A stretch of DNA of 64,000 bases. It comes from Paraburkholderia ferrariae NBRC 106233 (GTDB lineage: Bacteria; Pseudomonadota; Gammaproteobacteria; Burkholderiales; Burkholderiaceae). Below, piece by piece: positions 26,270-34,241 of the stretch. The notes beneath the pieces were generated by a model. That model made no database searches. It saw only the letters and a list, made by a program, of their open reading frames with translations, and was not told the DNA's origin. Position 1 is the stretch's first letter; each line of letters starts with the position of its first letter. The stretch spans positions 62,001-126,000 of the forward strand of contig NZ_BAYB01000019.1 of assembly GCF_000685035.1 (NCBI RefSeq), given 5' to 3'. Made by a program: the position numbers and the translations under genes.

Positions 26270-27205
26270 TTACCAGGCGACCGTTTCCGCTCGCCCCCCC
26301 CGTATCACTTCAAGACCGCTGCTGTGTGCTGCCGGCGCGCTGCGATGCGACACCGCCGCCACGGTTTCATGCGGTGCGCTGCCCCCCGCCAACTGGTCTA
26401 GCGCAACACCTTCGGCCGCGCGCGTCGAGGCTTGCGGCGCATCGTGCGAAACAACCTTGATTACGCCAGGCAAGGGCCCGAAGGCCGATGGATCGACAAT
26501 GTCTTCGTCGGTCGGGTTGCGCAGCGCCAAAATTAGTTGTCCCTGGCTTTGAGCGAGGGTCAGCGTATCCACTTCGGTCACCGGCACCGCCAGCACCGCG
26601 GTGCGCGGCACCATGTTCTGCGTGCCGAAGCCGCTCGTGCGTTGCGGGCTGCCGTTAGGCGTTGCCGCATCGGCAGGATTGCCGAATACCAGCACGCGTG
26701 CCTTCGAAACGAGCAGCCGTGCCTGCGTACGGCCCACTTCGCCGCCGCCGTTCGCGGCGCCGTCACGGTGCAGCGTGAAGAACACATCGACGTAATTGCC
26801 GGGGCGCAACTGGTAGCCCACCGCATTGGTTTCATCGACACGCACCGCGACGGCGCGCTCGCCCGGCTGGATGCTGGCCGCAAGGCTCGACGAAAGCTGC
26901 GAATCGAGGACCGGCGAATCCGCTTCGATATCGGCAAGCGGCACGCGGCCTGCAATCAAAGCCGTGTCGCTCATCGAACCCGCGGGGTGAATGGGAAGCG
27001 GCTTCACGCGCAGCGCGTCGGCCGGAATCGGCTGACCGGCCGGCAGGGTGCGCGTAGCGACGACAACGGGCGTGAGCGTCTGCACGACGTTGACCGGCTG
27101 CGGCTGCACGACCGGCGTGCGGCGCGACAGCATCCACGCAAATGCGCCGAGTACGAGGGCCGCGGCGATCAGCAGCCCCGCGATGATTTTGGTCAGATTC
27201 GCCAT
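26270..27205 (-). CDS. rcpC: RcpC/CpaB Flp pilus assembly protein
   Basis: 311 residues. One N-terminal membrane anchor (IIAGLLIAAALVLGAFAWML), then an SAF domain (PAGQPIPADALRVKPLP, DSPVLDSQL), then the CpaB core with GERAVAVRVDETNAVGYQLR and PGNYVDVFFTLH. CpaB/RcpC is a periplasmic partner of the RcpA secretin. The C-terminal ~60 residues are Ala/Ser/His-rich and poorly conserved-looking. It lies between tadE and rcpA with gaps of 61 and 42 bp, on one transcript. Confidence 0.88.
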   Translation of the reverse strand: MANLTKIIAGLLIAAALVLGAFAWMLSRRTPVVQPQPVNVVQTLTPVVVATRTLPAGQPIPADALRVKPLPIHPAGSMSDTALIAGRVPLADIEADSPVLDSQLSSSLAASIQPGERAVAVRVDETNAVGYQLRPGNYVDVFFTLHRDGAANGGGEVGRTQARLLVSKARVLVFGNPADAATPNGSPQRTSGFGTQNMVPRTAVLAVPVTEVDTLTLAQSQGQLILALRNPTDEDIVDPSAFGPLPGVIKVVSHDAPQASTRAAEGVALDQLAGGSAPHETVAAVSHRSAPAAHSSGLEVIRGGRAETVAW

Positions 27206-27266
27206 GAACGGTCACCCTGGCGCCGTACGAGTGGCGCGTTTGCGAAAGGGAAAGCGTGCGCGTGCC

Positions 27267-27746
27267 TCACAGCAGGTTCTCCGGGTCGAGCTGCACGGTA
27301 GCCTGGCCGGTGAGCGACTGCGGCACGACGAGATTCAGGAGCGGCAGCAGCGGCACAAGCGGATTCGTTCCGTATGCGTAAGTGAGTGTGACCTGGATGC
27401 AATCCATGCTCGGGTTGTTGTTGCACCCCGAGGGCGCCGCACTGATTGCATTGGTACAGGTTGCGGCAACGGGCAGCCAGCTCACGACACTGGCCGCACG
27501 CGTGCAGGCCTGACCGGCGCGCGCCGTGAGTGCGGCACCGGAATTCGCCGCGCTCTGCCAGACGAGTGCTGCGCGTGCGCCCTCTTCGGCCGCAGCCGTG
27601 AGACTCTGCTGGGTGAGGAACACCATGCTGTACGTAACGATCGCGTACAGCACGAAAAAGAATACGGGGAACACGATGGCGAATTCGATCGCGGCGCTGC
27701 CGCGACGCGCCGCCTGACGTGAGTTCCTCCCTGTACGCTGTCTCAT
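27267..27746 (-). CDS. tadE: TadE-like minor pilin
   Basis: 159 residues. RRGSAAIEFAIVFPVFFFVL is the class TadE signature: a short basic leader, a Glu five residues into the hydrophobic helix, then YAIVTYSMVFLTQQSLTAAAEEGARAAL. Four Cys in the exported domain may form disulfides. The ATG at 27746 overlaps the prepilin peptidase stop (ATGA), with a G-run upstream. TadE is processed by the Tad prepilin peptidase and helps form the Flp fibre. Its place between tadV and rcpC, far from tadG, differs from the classic Aggregatibacter order. Confidence 0.88.
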   Translation of the reverse strand: MRQRTGRNSRQAARRGSAAIEFAIVFPVFFFVLYAIVTYSMVFLTQQSLTAAAEEGARAALVWQSAANSGAALTARAGQACTRAASVVSWLPVAATCTNAISAAPSGCNNNPSMDCIQVTLTYAYGTNPLVPLLPLLNLVVPQSLTGQATVQLDPENLL

Positions 27747-28246
27747 CGCAGCCCCCCTGCCGCGAATTGCCAGAGCAGCCACGCCAGCGCGGGCAAGGTC
27801 AGGCAAGCGGCATACGGCGTGCCGCGGCGCTCGCCCACGGAAAAGATCTGCACACCTTGATAACGTGCGGCACTGCTGCGCCAGCGCGACGCAATCAGTA
27901 TCGTCACCGCGTGTGCGCCTGCTGCGAGACTCGCGACGATCCACAGATCGAGCAGCACGTGCAATCCACACCACGCGCCGAGCACGGCGAACACCTTGAC
28001 GTCGCCTGCGCCCATCACGCCGAGCACGAAGAACGGCATGAGCGCAGCGAAACCGATCACGGCCGCGCCGAGCGCCTGCGCAACGCCCATGCGCGCCGGA
28101 CCGGCGTGCAAGAGCGCCGCGGCAAGCGCGGCAGCGAGGCCAATCGCGACGAGCACGTTGGGCACGCGGCGCGAGCGGCAATCGCCGATCGCGACCGCCA
28201 CCGCCCAGGTGCCGAACACGAGTCCGCTGAGAATGGAAGTATTCAT
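27743..28246 (-). CDS. tadV: TadV/CpaA prepilin peptidase
   Basis: 167-residue inner-membrane aspartic protease of family A24. The two catalytic Asp are visible: Asp22 in AIGDCRSRRVPN and Asp82 in GAGDVKVF (GxGD motif). It lacks the N-terminal methylase domain of GspO/PilD, as is usual for Tad enzymes. It cleaves the Flp prepilin and the TadE-type pseudopilins. It is 84 bp behind flp and overlaps tadE. Confidence 0.93.
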   Translation of the reverse strand: MNTSILSGLVFGTWAVAVAIGDCRSRRVPNVLVAIGLAAALAAALLHAGPARMGVAQALGAAVIGFAALMPFFVLGVMGAGDVKVFAVLGAWCGLHVLLDLWIVASLAAGAHAVTILIASRWRSSAARYQGVQIFSVGERRGTPYAACLTLPALAWLLWQFAAGGLR

Positions 28247-28330
28247 AGCCGGGATTCACGCGCGCAGCAGTCCTCGCGCACGGGAAAACCGGTGCGCGGA
28301 CAAAGCAGCGTGGCTGCTTTTTACTATGGG

Positions 28331-28507
28331 CTACTTAACGCTCGACGCCACCGTGGCTGCGACGGTGCTGATCGCACTACTCAGGTTGTTCCCGAGCGTG
28401 GTGAGAGCGGTCACGATCGCCAGCGCAATAAGCCCTGCAATCAGGCCATATTCCAGCGCGGTGACCCCGTCTTCCGACTTGATGAAATGCTTGATCAACT
28501 TGTTCAT
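28331..28507 (-). CDS. flp: Flp major pilin precursor
   Basis: 58-residue Flp/Fap prepilin. The leader MNKLIKHFIKSEDG ends at the expected Gly, and the mature protein starts VTALEYGLIAGLIALAIV with the invariant Glu-Tyr pair of Flp pilins. After cleavage by TadV the ~44-residue mature pilin is among the small ones. GAGAGGG precedes the ATG at 28507. It is first in the tad unit; the promoter predicted at 28700-28728 would give a ~185-nt leader. Confidence 0.95.
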   Translation of the reverse strand: MNKLIKHFIKSEDGVTALEYGLIAGLIALAIVTALTTLGNNLSSAISTVAATVASSVK

Positions 28508-28699
28508 TTCGGCCCTCTCTCTTTATATGTCGCTATCACGTTGTCCTGCGCCGGCTTTCACCAAGCCTTGCCCGTCTCGTGAATAGTCGCCTGCGCATCC
28601 GGTCCAACTGCGCACGGGCTTTTATTACAGCCCGCTGACGTTGGCCCAGATCGCATACATACCCCTCTCATGCATGCGTCTGGAGCTCGTTGTGCGGCT

Positions 28700-28728
28700 T
28701 TTATAACGTAACCAACAACGTTACGCAA
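28700..28728 (-). promoter_or_regulatory. predicted sigma-70 promoter of flp-tad
   Basis: On the minus strand TTGCGT (28728-28723) and TATAAA (28705-28700) are 17 bp apart. The spacer and part of the -35 are occupied by the CGTAAC-N7-GTTACG dyad (28707-28725), so a protein bound there should compete with RNA polymerase. Confidence 0.55.
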
Positions 28729-28881
28729 TCGCTGCTTCGCAATTTCATTATCGACAGATGCGTTCCGTTGTTTAGCCCGTACAAACCATGACGGAACTAC
28801 TAAGGACTAGAAAACCATTTCGCGTCGCCGCGTTACGCAGTGTCTCGTAACGTCGCCGTTACGGCGTTACGTGACGTTACG
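28707..28881. promoter_or_regulatory. cluster of seven GTTACG / CGTAAC words
   Basis: GTTACG occurs at 28720, 28832, 28858, 28866 and 28876; its reverse complement CGTAAC at 28707 and 28846. Two dyads of form CGTAAC-N6/7-GTTACG result (28707-28725 and 28846-28863), and CGTTACGCA is seen three times (28719, 28831, 28875). A random 6-mer, counting both strands, is expected about once per 2 kb, so seven in 175 bp is a strong excess. It looks like the binding array of one regulator between the divergent tad and lipoprotein units. Confidence 0.7.
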
Positions 28882-29016
28882 CAGCGTGCCGCACATGTTC
28901 CCGCTTCGGCGCAAACGATTCATTCGACAAAAGCACCATGCAAATGCCTGGTACGCCTTGATTTGAATTGCTCCTCTATTTCTCCCGCACCCTGCGATTC
29001 ACACCTCGTTTCAACC

Positions 29017-29032
29017 TGGCACACGTGTTGCA
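29017..29032 (+). promoter_or_regulatory. sigma-54 promoter of the lipoprotein/TpsB unit
   Basis: TGGCAC (29017-29022), ACGTG, TTGCA (29028-29032): a full match to the -24/-12 consensus TGGCACRNNNNTTGCW. Transcription would start near 29043, about 58 nt before the ATG at 29101. It is the only full match I noticed in the window. Confidence 0.85.
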
Positions 29033-29100
29033 GATAAGAGCGCGTAGTCCGGATGCAAAACACAACCACATCAGAAAACACCACACGAGACGAGGGCATC

Positions 29101-30708
29101 ATGAAACAACTCCCGATCAACAGCGCCGCACGCCTGACACTCGTTGCGGCCACCGTCGCAGCGATGCTGTCGCTTGGCGCGTGCGGCGGCTCGGGCACGC
29201 TCAGCAGCGGCACGGGCGCGGGCACCGGCGGCGGCACGCTCTCGACGAGCGGCACGTCCGGCAGCGGCGGTAGCGGTGGCGGCACGACGACTGGCGATAA
29301 CGGCAGCGGCAACGGCGGCACGACCACCGGAGACAACGGCGGCGGCAACGGAACGGGCTCGGGTAACGGAGGCGGAAATGGCGGCGGCACCACGACCGGC
29401 AGCAACGGCGGGGGTAACGGCAGTGGCAATGGCTCGGGAGGCGGAAGCGGCAACGGTAGCGGCAATGGCAGCGGTGGCGGTTCGAGCGTCGCAGCGAATG
29501 CCGTAGGCCAGGTTGCGAACGCTGCCGGCAATGTGGTGAACGCAGCCGGTTCGACGGCAACGGGTCTCGGCACGCTGATCGGCTCGCAGTCGGTGCCCGG
29601 CGTCAGTTCGTCGACCACGAAGGCCGCGGGCGGTGTCGTGCAGAACGTCGGCGCAGCCGTCTCGGCACTCGGCACCGGCGTCTCGCAAGGCCTCGGTCAG
29701 CTTGGCGCCAGCAGCAACCCGGTCGGCACCACGCTCGCCAGCACGGGCGGCGTCGTGAGCGACGTCGGCAAGGCCGTCACGAGCACCGGGCAACTCGTCA
29801 CGAGCCTCGGCAGCGGCCCGCTCGCGCCGCTTGCCGCGCTCACCACGCCGCTCGGCGGCGCAGTCGGTACGCTCGGCTCAGCGCTCACGACGGCCGGCGG
29901 CACTCTTACCACGGCCCTCTCGCAAGGCCCTGTCCAGCAGGTCACGCAACAACTCAGTTCGGCCATCACGCCGATTACGTCGGTGGTCGCTTCGACCACG
30001 CAGACGATCGGCAATGCAACGGGCATAGGCACGCCGGTCAACGGCCTCCTGCAGACGATCGGCGGCGGCCTCGAAAAGGGCGGCGCGCTCGTCGCGCAAG
30101 CCGGCGGCGGCAAGAACCCGGTGACGACCGGTGTCGGCACGCTGGTCACGGATACGGGCAAGACAGTCGCTTCGGCCGGCGGTCTGCTCACGGGCGGCAG
30201 CACCGGCAGCAATCCGCTGGCGCCGATCACCGGACTTCTGGGCGGCCTGACGGGTTCGAGCGGTTCGGGCAGCGGCAGCAATCCGCTGGCACCGGTTACC
30301 GGCCTGCTGGGCGGCCTCACCGGAGGCTCGGGCGGCTCGGGCAGCAACAATCCGCTTGCACCCGTTACGAGCCTGCTTGGCAGCGTAACCGGCGGCTCGG
30401 GTAGCACCGGCAGCGGCAGCAACCCGCTCGCCCCCGTCACGAGCCTCGTTTCCACCGTGGTCGGCACCGTCAGCGGCGCGGCGGGCGGCGCGGGCGTCGG
30501 TGTGGGTGTCGGCGCAGTCGCGGGTGCCGGCGGCACCACCGGCTCGCATGGATCGAGTAACGGCTCAAGCAACGGCTCCAGCAGCGGCTCAATCCTGCCC
30601 GGCCTCACGCTCGTTTCTTCGAGCGGCGGCTCCGGCAGCAGCACCCAGACGGGCCCGCTCGGCGGCCTGACGTCGCTCGTCGGCGGCCTGCTCGGCGGCA
30701 AGAAGTGA
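29101..30708 (+). CDS. glycine-rich repeat lipoprotein, first paralog
   Basis: 535 residues. Signal peptide with lipobox LGAC (Cys28). Residues ~30-125 are almost only Gly, Ser, Thr, Asn and Asp, without strict Gly-X-Y order. From ~125 to ~365 runs an Ala/Val/Gly/Thr domain of short alternating segments (for example AGNVVNAAGSTATGLGTLIG) shared with the next gene. Near 370-455 there are four NPLAP repeats, and a Gly/Ser tail ends the protein. GAGGGC precedes 29101; an ATG at 29053 would put 16 hydrophilic residues before the signal. It follows the sigma-54 promoter. I recognise no enzyme or adhesin domain. Automated names of the collagen-like type may be given to it, but true collagen periodicity is absent. 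Surface location is inferred. Confidence 0.8.
   Translation: MKQLPINSAARLTLVAATVAAMLSLGACGGSGTLSSGTGAGTGGGTLSTSGTSGSGGSGGGTTTGDNGSGNGGTTTGDNGGGNGTGSGNGGGNGGGTTTGSNGGGNGSGNGSGGGSGNGSGNGSGGGSSVAANAVGQVANAAGNVVNAAGSTATGLGTLIGSQSVPGVSSSTTKAAGGVVQNVGAAVSALGTGVSQGLGQLGASSNPVGTTLASTGGVVSDVGKAVTSTGQLVTSLGSGPLAPLAALTTPLGGAVGTLGSALTTAGGTLTTALSQGPVQQVTQQLSSAITPITSVVASTTQTIGNATGIGTPVNGLLQTIGGGLEKGGALVAQAGGGKNPVTTGVGTLVTDTGKTVASAGGLLTGGSTGSNPLAPITGLLGGLTGSSGSGSGSNPLAPVTGLLGGLTGGSGGSGSNNPLAPVTSLLGSVTGGSGSTGSGSNPLAPVTSLVSTVVGTVSGAAGGAGVGVGVGAVAGAGGTTGSHGSSNGSSNGSSSGSILPGLTLVSSSGGSGSSTQTGPLGGLTSLVGGLLGGKK
30208..30489 (+). repeat. four tandem 69-72-bp repeats (NPLAP units)
   Basis: The codons for NPLAP(I/V)T start at 30211, 30280, 30349 and 30421. 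Each 23-24-residue unit reads SNPLAPVTGLLGGLTGGS plus a Gly/Ser spacer; the fourth changes GLLGGL to SLVSTVVG. The DNA units are similar but not identical. Confidence 0.85.
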
Positions 30709-30746
30709 GCGCGTTCGAACAACCTATCCGACGAGGAGACATCGTC

Positions 30747-32117
30747 ATGTCCAGCAGCGCAACTGCGGTTTTCAACGAACGGGCCTTCACGCTCGCACGC
30801 GGCCTGCGTCTCACGGCACTCGCCTGCGCCGTGGCCTGCACGCTCGCCGCCTGCGGCGGCAGCAGCTACACGCCACCTGACGCATCGACGAGCGGTGCCA
30901 CGGGCGCAGGCGGCACCGGCAACCCGGGCGGCACCACCACCACGGGCAGCACCGGCGGTTCGGGCGGCGGCACCACGGGTGGCGGCGGCAGCTCGACCAG
31001 TTCGACCGGCACGAGCGGCGTGCTCACCACGGTGGCCAACACGGCCAGCGACCTCGGCAACACCATCAGCTCCGCCCCGATCCCCGGCGCGAGCGGCGTC
31101 ACCTCGGGCCTCGGCAGCACGGTTTCGAGCACGGGCGGCGTGGTCAACGCGCTCGCCAACGACCTCGCAGGCGGCATCGGCCAGACCGGTTCGAGCACGA
31201 ACCCCGTCGGCGCCACCGTCGCCGGAGTCGGCCGCGTGGTGAGCTCGACGAGCGGCGTCGTCAACGGCCTCTCGCAGACCGTGAGCGGCCTCGGCAGCGG
31301 CCCGCTCTCGCCGCTCGCGCCGGTCACGGGACCGCTCGCCGGGGTGCTCTCCACAACCGCGAACACGGTCAACGCAGGCGGCGCGATTCTCGGCAACGTG
31401 CTGTCGTCGGCCCCGGTGCAGCAGGTCACGCAGCCCATCAGCACGGCCATCACGCCCATCGTGCTCACCGCCGGCCTCGTGACCCAGCAGGTGGGCACGA
31501 CGACGGGCCTCGGCGTCCCGCTCTCGGGCGTGCTCGCCAGGCTGGGCGGCGCAGTCGCAACGGCCGGCACGACCTTCGGCACGGCCGCCAGCGGTGCGAC
31601 GCACAATCCGCTCGGCGCCGATGTCGGCACGCTCGTGGCCGCGCTCGGCAATACCGTCACGAACGCGGGCGGCCTCGTCAATCCGAACGGTCCGAACGGC
31701 GCGGCGCCGATTCCCGGGCTGCTCGTGAGCCTCGTCGGCAGCGGCAACTACACGGTGCTGAGCGGGCCGCCCACCGGCATCGCCGCAGGCGGCCCGCTCG
31801 GTCCGCTCAAGGCCACGCTTTCGAGCCTCGGCCTCGGCAGTTCGCCGCTCAGCAATCTGCCCATCGGCTCGCTCACGGGCGTGCTCGCGGGCACCACCGC
31901 CGGCGGCTCGGGTTCGTCGGCCACGGGGCCGCTCGCTTCGCTCACGTCGCTCACCTCGGCCACGGGTGGTGGCGCGGGCGGCGCGGCGCTGCTGCAGCCC
32001 GTCACCGCACTCGTGGGCACCGTGACCGGCGCGCCCGGTTCGGCGGCGGGCAGCACGTCGGGAAGTTCCAGCAGCTCGGGCGGCCTCCTCGGCGGCCTGC
32101 TCAAGAAACTGCCGTAG
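30747..32117 (+). CDS. glycine-rich repeat lipoprotein, second paralog
   Basis: 456 residues, 38 bp behind the first paralog. Signal peptide with lipobox LAAC (Cys36), then a short Gly/Thr/Ser-rich region. An Ala/Val/Gly/Thr domain follows that aligns with the first protein over ~200 residues: both contain SGLGSGPL-like and APVQQVTQPISTAITPI-like segments, SSTNPVGATVAGVG, and VGTLV-GNTVTNAGGLV. A single NPLG/PLASLTSLTS tail replaces the four NPLAP repeats, and the end is GGLLGGLLKKLP, like GGLLGGKK of its neighbour. A tandem duplication with divergence is clear. GAGGAG precedes 30747. Function unknown; lipid anchoring firm, surface exposure inferred. Confidence 0.8.
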   Translation: MSSSATAVFNERAFTLARGLRLTALACAVACTLAACGGSSYTPPDASTSGATGAGGTGNPGGTTTTGSTGGSGGGTTGGGGSSTSSTGTSGVLTTVANTASDLGNTISSAPIPGASGVTSGLGSTVSSTGGVVNALANDLAGGIGQTGSSTNPVGATVAGVGRVVSSTSGVVNGLSQTVSGLGSGPLSPLAPVTGPLAGVLSTTANTVNAGGAILGNVLSSAPVQQVTQPISTAITPIVLTAGLVTQQVGTTTGLGVPLSGVLARLGGAVATAGTTFGTAASGATHNPLGADVGTLVAALGNTVTNAGGLVNPNGPNGAAPIPGLLVSLVGSGNYTVLSGPPTGIAAGGPLGPLKATLSSLGLGSSPLSNLPIGSLTGVLAGTTAGGSGSSATGPLASLTSLTSATGGGAGGAALLQPVTALVGTVTGAPGSAAGSTSGSSSSSGGLLGGLLKKLP

Positions 32118-32351
32118 CCGGGAGTCGAATCATCGGGCAACATACGCAACGCGACGTCGTGACTTTCGAGGCCGAAGGTTGCGCGCGCACAGCCTGGCAG
32201 AACCGTAGTCGCAGCACGAAGGACTAGCAGGAATAAAAACACAGGCATCAGGGAGCCACAGACCGCCCACGAAGGCGGCACAAAGAGGCAGCACGCGCCG
32301 GACACCCATAAATAACGACGCGTGCCGCCCGATAAGTCTGAGGGCAGTGAA

Positions 32352-34052
32352 ATGAGAGGCGCAGTTGCAGGATGGGCCGTGCTCGCCGCAGTGGGAGTGG
32401 CGGCGGGCGGCTTGACGGGGGTTGCAGTCGCGCAGAACCGGCCGGCGTCGAGCGGGAACCCGCTCGACGCCCTGCCGCAAATCAACGCGCCGCAAAAAAC
32501 GCCGAACGTGACCGTGCAGGTGCAGCAGCAGACGCCGCAATTGCAGCAGTTGCTCGCCACGCATCTCACGCCGAAGACATTCCGTGTCGAGGGCGTGAAA
32601 TCGATTCCATTCGACGAGGTCGCACAACGTTTCGCACTCCTTGCTAATCACGACATCACCATCGGCCAGTTGATCGAGACGGCCGACGGCGTAACGAAGC
32701 TCTATCAGTCGCGCGGCTATGCGCTTTCGTTCGCGTTCGTGCCGGCCCAGGACTTCGCGAACGGCGTGGTGCGCATCGTGGTTGTCGAAGGCTACGTGGC
32801 CGACGTGAAGATCACGGGCAAGCCCGGCGCGCTGGAGGAGAAGATGCGCGCCATCGCGGCGCATATCGTCGACGACCGGCCGCTGCGCACGGTCACGTTC
32901 CAGCGCTACATCAACGTGCTCGGACTGCTGCCCGGCCTCAAGGTCTCCGCGAACGTGCCGCCGCCCACCAACACGGACGGCGCAACGACGCTCGAACTCG
33001 ACGCGCAGCACAAGCCCGTCGATCTGAGCACCGGCATCGACTTCAATCATCCCGGCGTGCAGGGCCTCATCACCGCCACGGAAAACGGCCTCACGCCGTT
33101 CGGCGAGCAGTTGAGCGTCTCGGCGCTCTTGCCCAAGGGCCGCGACAATGCGACGTACATCGCCGCGCACGCCGCCGTGCCCATCGCGAGCGACGGTCTG
33201 ATCGCGAAGGTGGACGCCTCGCACTACCGCGGCAACCCGGTCGATAATCCTGGCCTGCCCTCCTACGTCGAGCGCACCGTGATCAGCGACAAGCTCACTG
33301 GTTCGCTCTCCTATCCGATGCTGCTCAGCAATACGCGCAGCCTGATCGGCACGGCGAGCGTCTATGCGGCGCACGACGAGGACTCGTACCGCAACACGAT
33401 CAACGGCGCGCAGTACGGCGAACGCTCGCAGGTGCGCGTGCTGCAATTGCAGGCCGATTACACCGACGTGCAGCCAGGCCAGGTGCGCAAGGCGAGCTTC
33501 ACCGTGGCGAAGGCGTTCAACGTGCTGGGCGCGTCGAAATCGACGGATACGAATATTCCCGGGCTCGTCGTGCAGAACCCCGTCTCGCTGAACTTCGTGC
33601 GCACCGACGCCTCGGTCTCGCAAACCAACGACTGGCCGCTCGGCTTCGGCACGGCCGTTGCGGCCACGGGCCAGCTCAGCCCCGTGACGCTGCCCACGTC
33701 CGAGCAGATCTCGTTCGGCGCGGGACGCTTCGCGCAGGGCTACGAGCCCGGCGAAGCGTCGGGCGACTCGGGCTGGGGATTCTCGCTCGAAATGAATCAT
33801 CCGTTCAAGCTCGGCCACGCCTGGCTGCAGTCGCTCACGCCCTACGTGTCGTTCGACATGGCGCGCGTCTATCTGCATGCGGGCACGCCCTCGCCTGCGC
33901 GGCTCTCGTCGGCATCGATCGGCTTCCGGATCTCGGACGGCAAGTACTACAGCCTCGATCTGTCCGTTGCGAAGGCGCTTGCGGACGCGCCGGTCGAGAG
34001 CCCATCGCGCAGCCCGCGCGTAAACGCGACTTTCTCGTACCAGATGAACTGA
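32352..34052 (+). CDS. TpsB/Omp85-type outer-membrane transporter (ShlB/FhaC/HecB family)
   Basis: 566 residues. Signal peptide ~1-27 (cut after AVA). A Gln/Pro-rich helix region with VQVQQQTPQLQQLL follows, then POTRA domains from ~75 (FRVEGVKSIPFDEVAQRFAL; VVRIVVVEGYVADVKITG). From ~200 the rest is a beta-barrel with alternating strands. TpsB proteins export a partner across the outer membrane. In the L6 loop the VRG(F/Y) signature is AQGY at 461-464, so the Arg is Gln. The end ATFSYQMN lacks the terminal aromatic typical of barrels. No TpsA with a haemagglutinin domain is nearby; the two lipoproteins upstream are the only candidates. GAGGG precedes 32352; a 32322 start is possible. Confidence 0.85.
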   Translation: MRGAVAGWAVLAAVGVAAGGLTGVAVAQNRPASSGNPLDALPQINAPQKTPNVTVQVQQQTPQLQQLLATHLTPKTFRVEGVKSIPFDEVAQRFALLANHDITIGQLIETADGVTKLYQSRGYALSFAFVPAQDFANGVVRIVVVEGYVADVKITGKPGALEEKMRAIAAHIVDDRPLRTVTFQRYINVLGLLPGLKVSANVPPPTNTDGATTLELDAQHKPVDLSTGIDFNHPGVQGLITATENGLTPFGEQLSVSALLPKGRDNATYIAAHAAVPIASDGLIAKVDASHYRGNPVDNPGLPSYVERTVISDKLTGSLSYPMLLSNTRSLIGTASVYAAHDEDSYRNTINGAQYGERSQVRVLQLQADYTDVQPGQVRKASFTVAKAFNVLGASKSTDTNIPGLVVQNPVSLNFVRTDASVSQTNDWPLGFGTAVAATGQLSPVTLPTSEQISFGAGRFAQGYEPGEASGDSGWGFSLEMNHPFKLGHAWLQSLTPYVSFDMARVYLHAGTPSPARLSSASIGFRISDGKYYSLDLSVAKALADAPVESPSRSPRVNATFSYQMN

Positions 34053-34241
34053 TGCATCGGCCTCCGCTGCGCGTCCCGCAAACGCGCATAGCGGGACGCA
34101 GGGGAAAGCGGAAAGCGACTAGAGCCCCTCCTCTCCGACGAACGCGGCGCTTTCGCGTATCCTGCCCTTCACCGCGGTGCGCGTGCGAGCGTGGCAAGCG
34201 CGGTCGATACGATCACGACAAACATCAGTGGAGGACGACAC

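Noticed and set aside
28635..28648. Minus-strand TGGGCC with GG-N10-GC spacing upstream of flp
   Set aside because: Both -24 and -12 elements match poorly. The TTGCGT-N17-TATAAA pair is a better promoter for flp.
28831..28884. Short repeats resembling a CRISPR-like or iteron array
   Set aside because: The GTTACG words are too short, lie in both orientations at irregular spacing, and have no cas or rep gene nearby. Regulator sites are the better explanation.
29188..29490. Collagen-like Gly-X-Y region in the first lipoprotein
   Set aside because: Gly is abundant, but a strict every-third-residue pattern is not kept, so a collagen helix is not supported.
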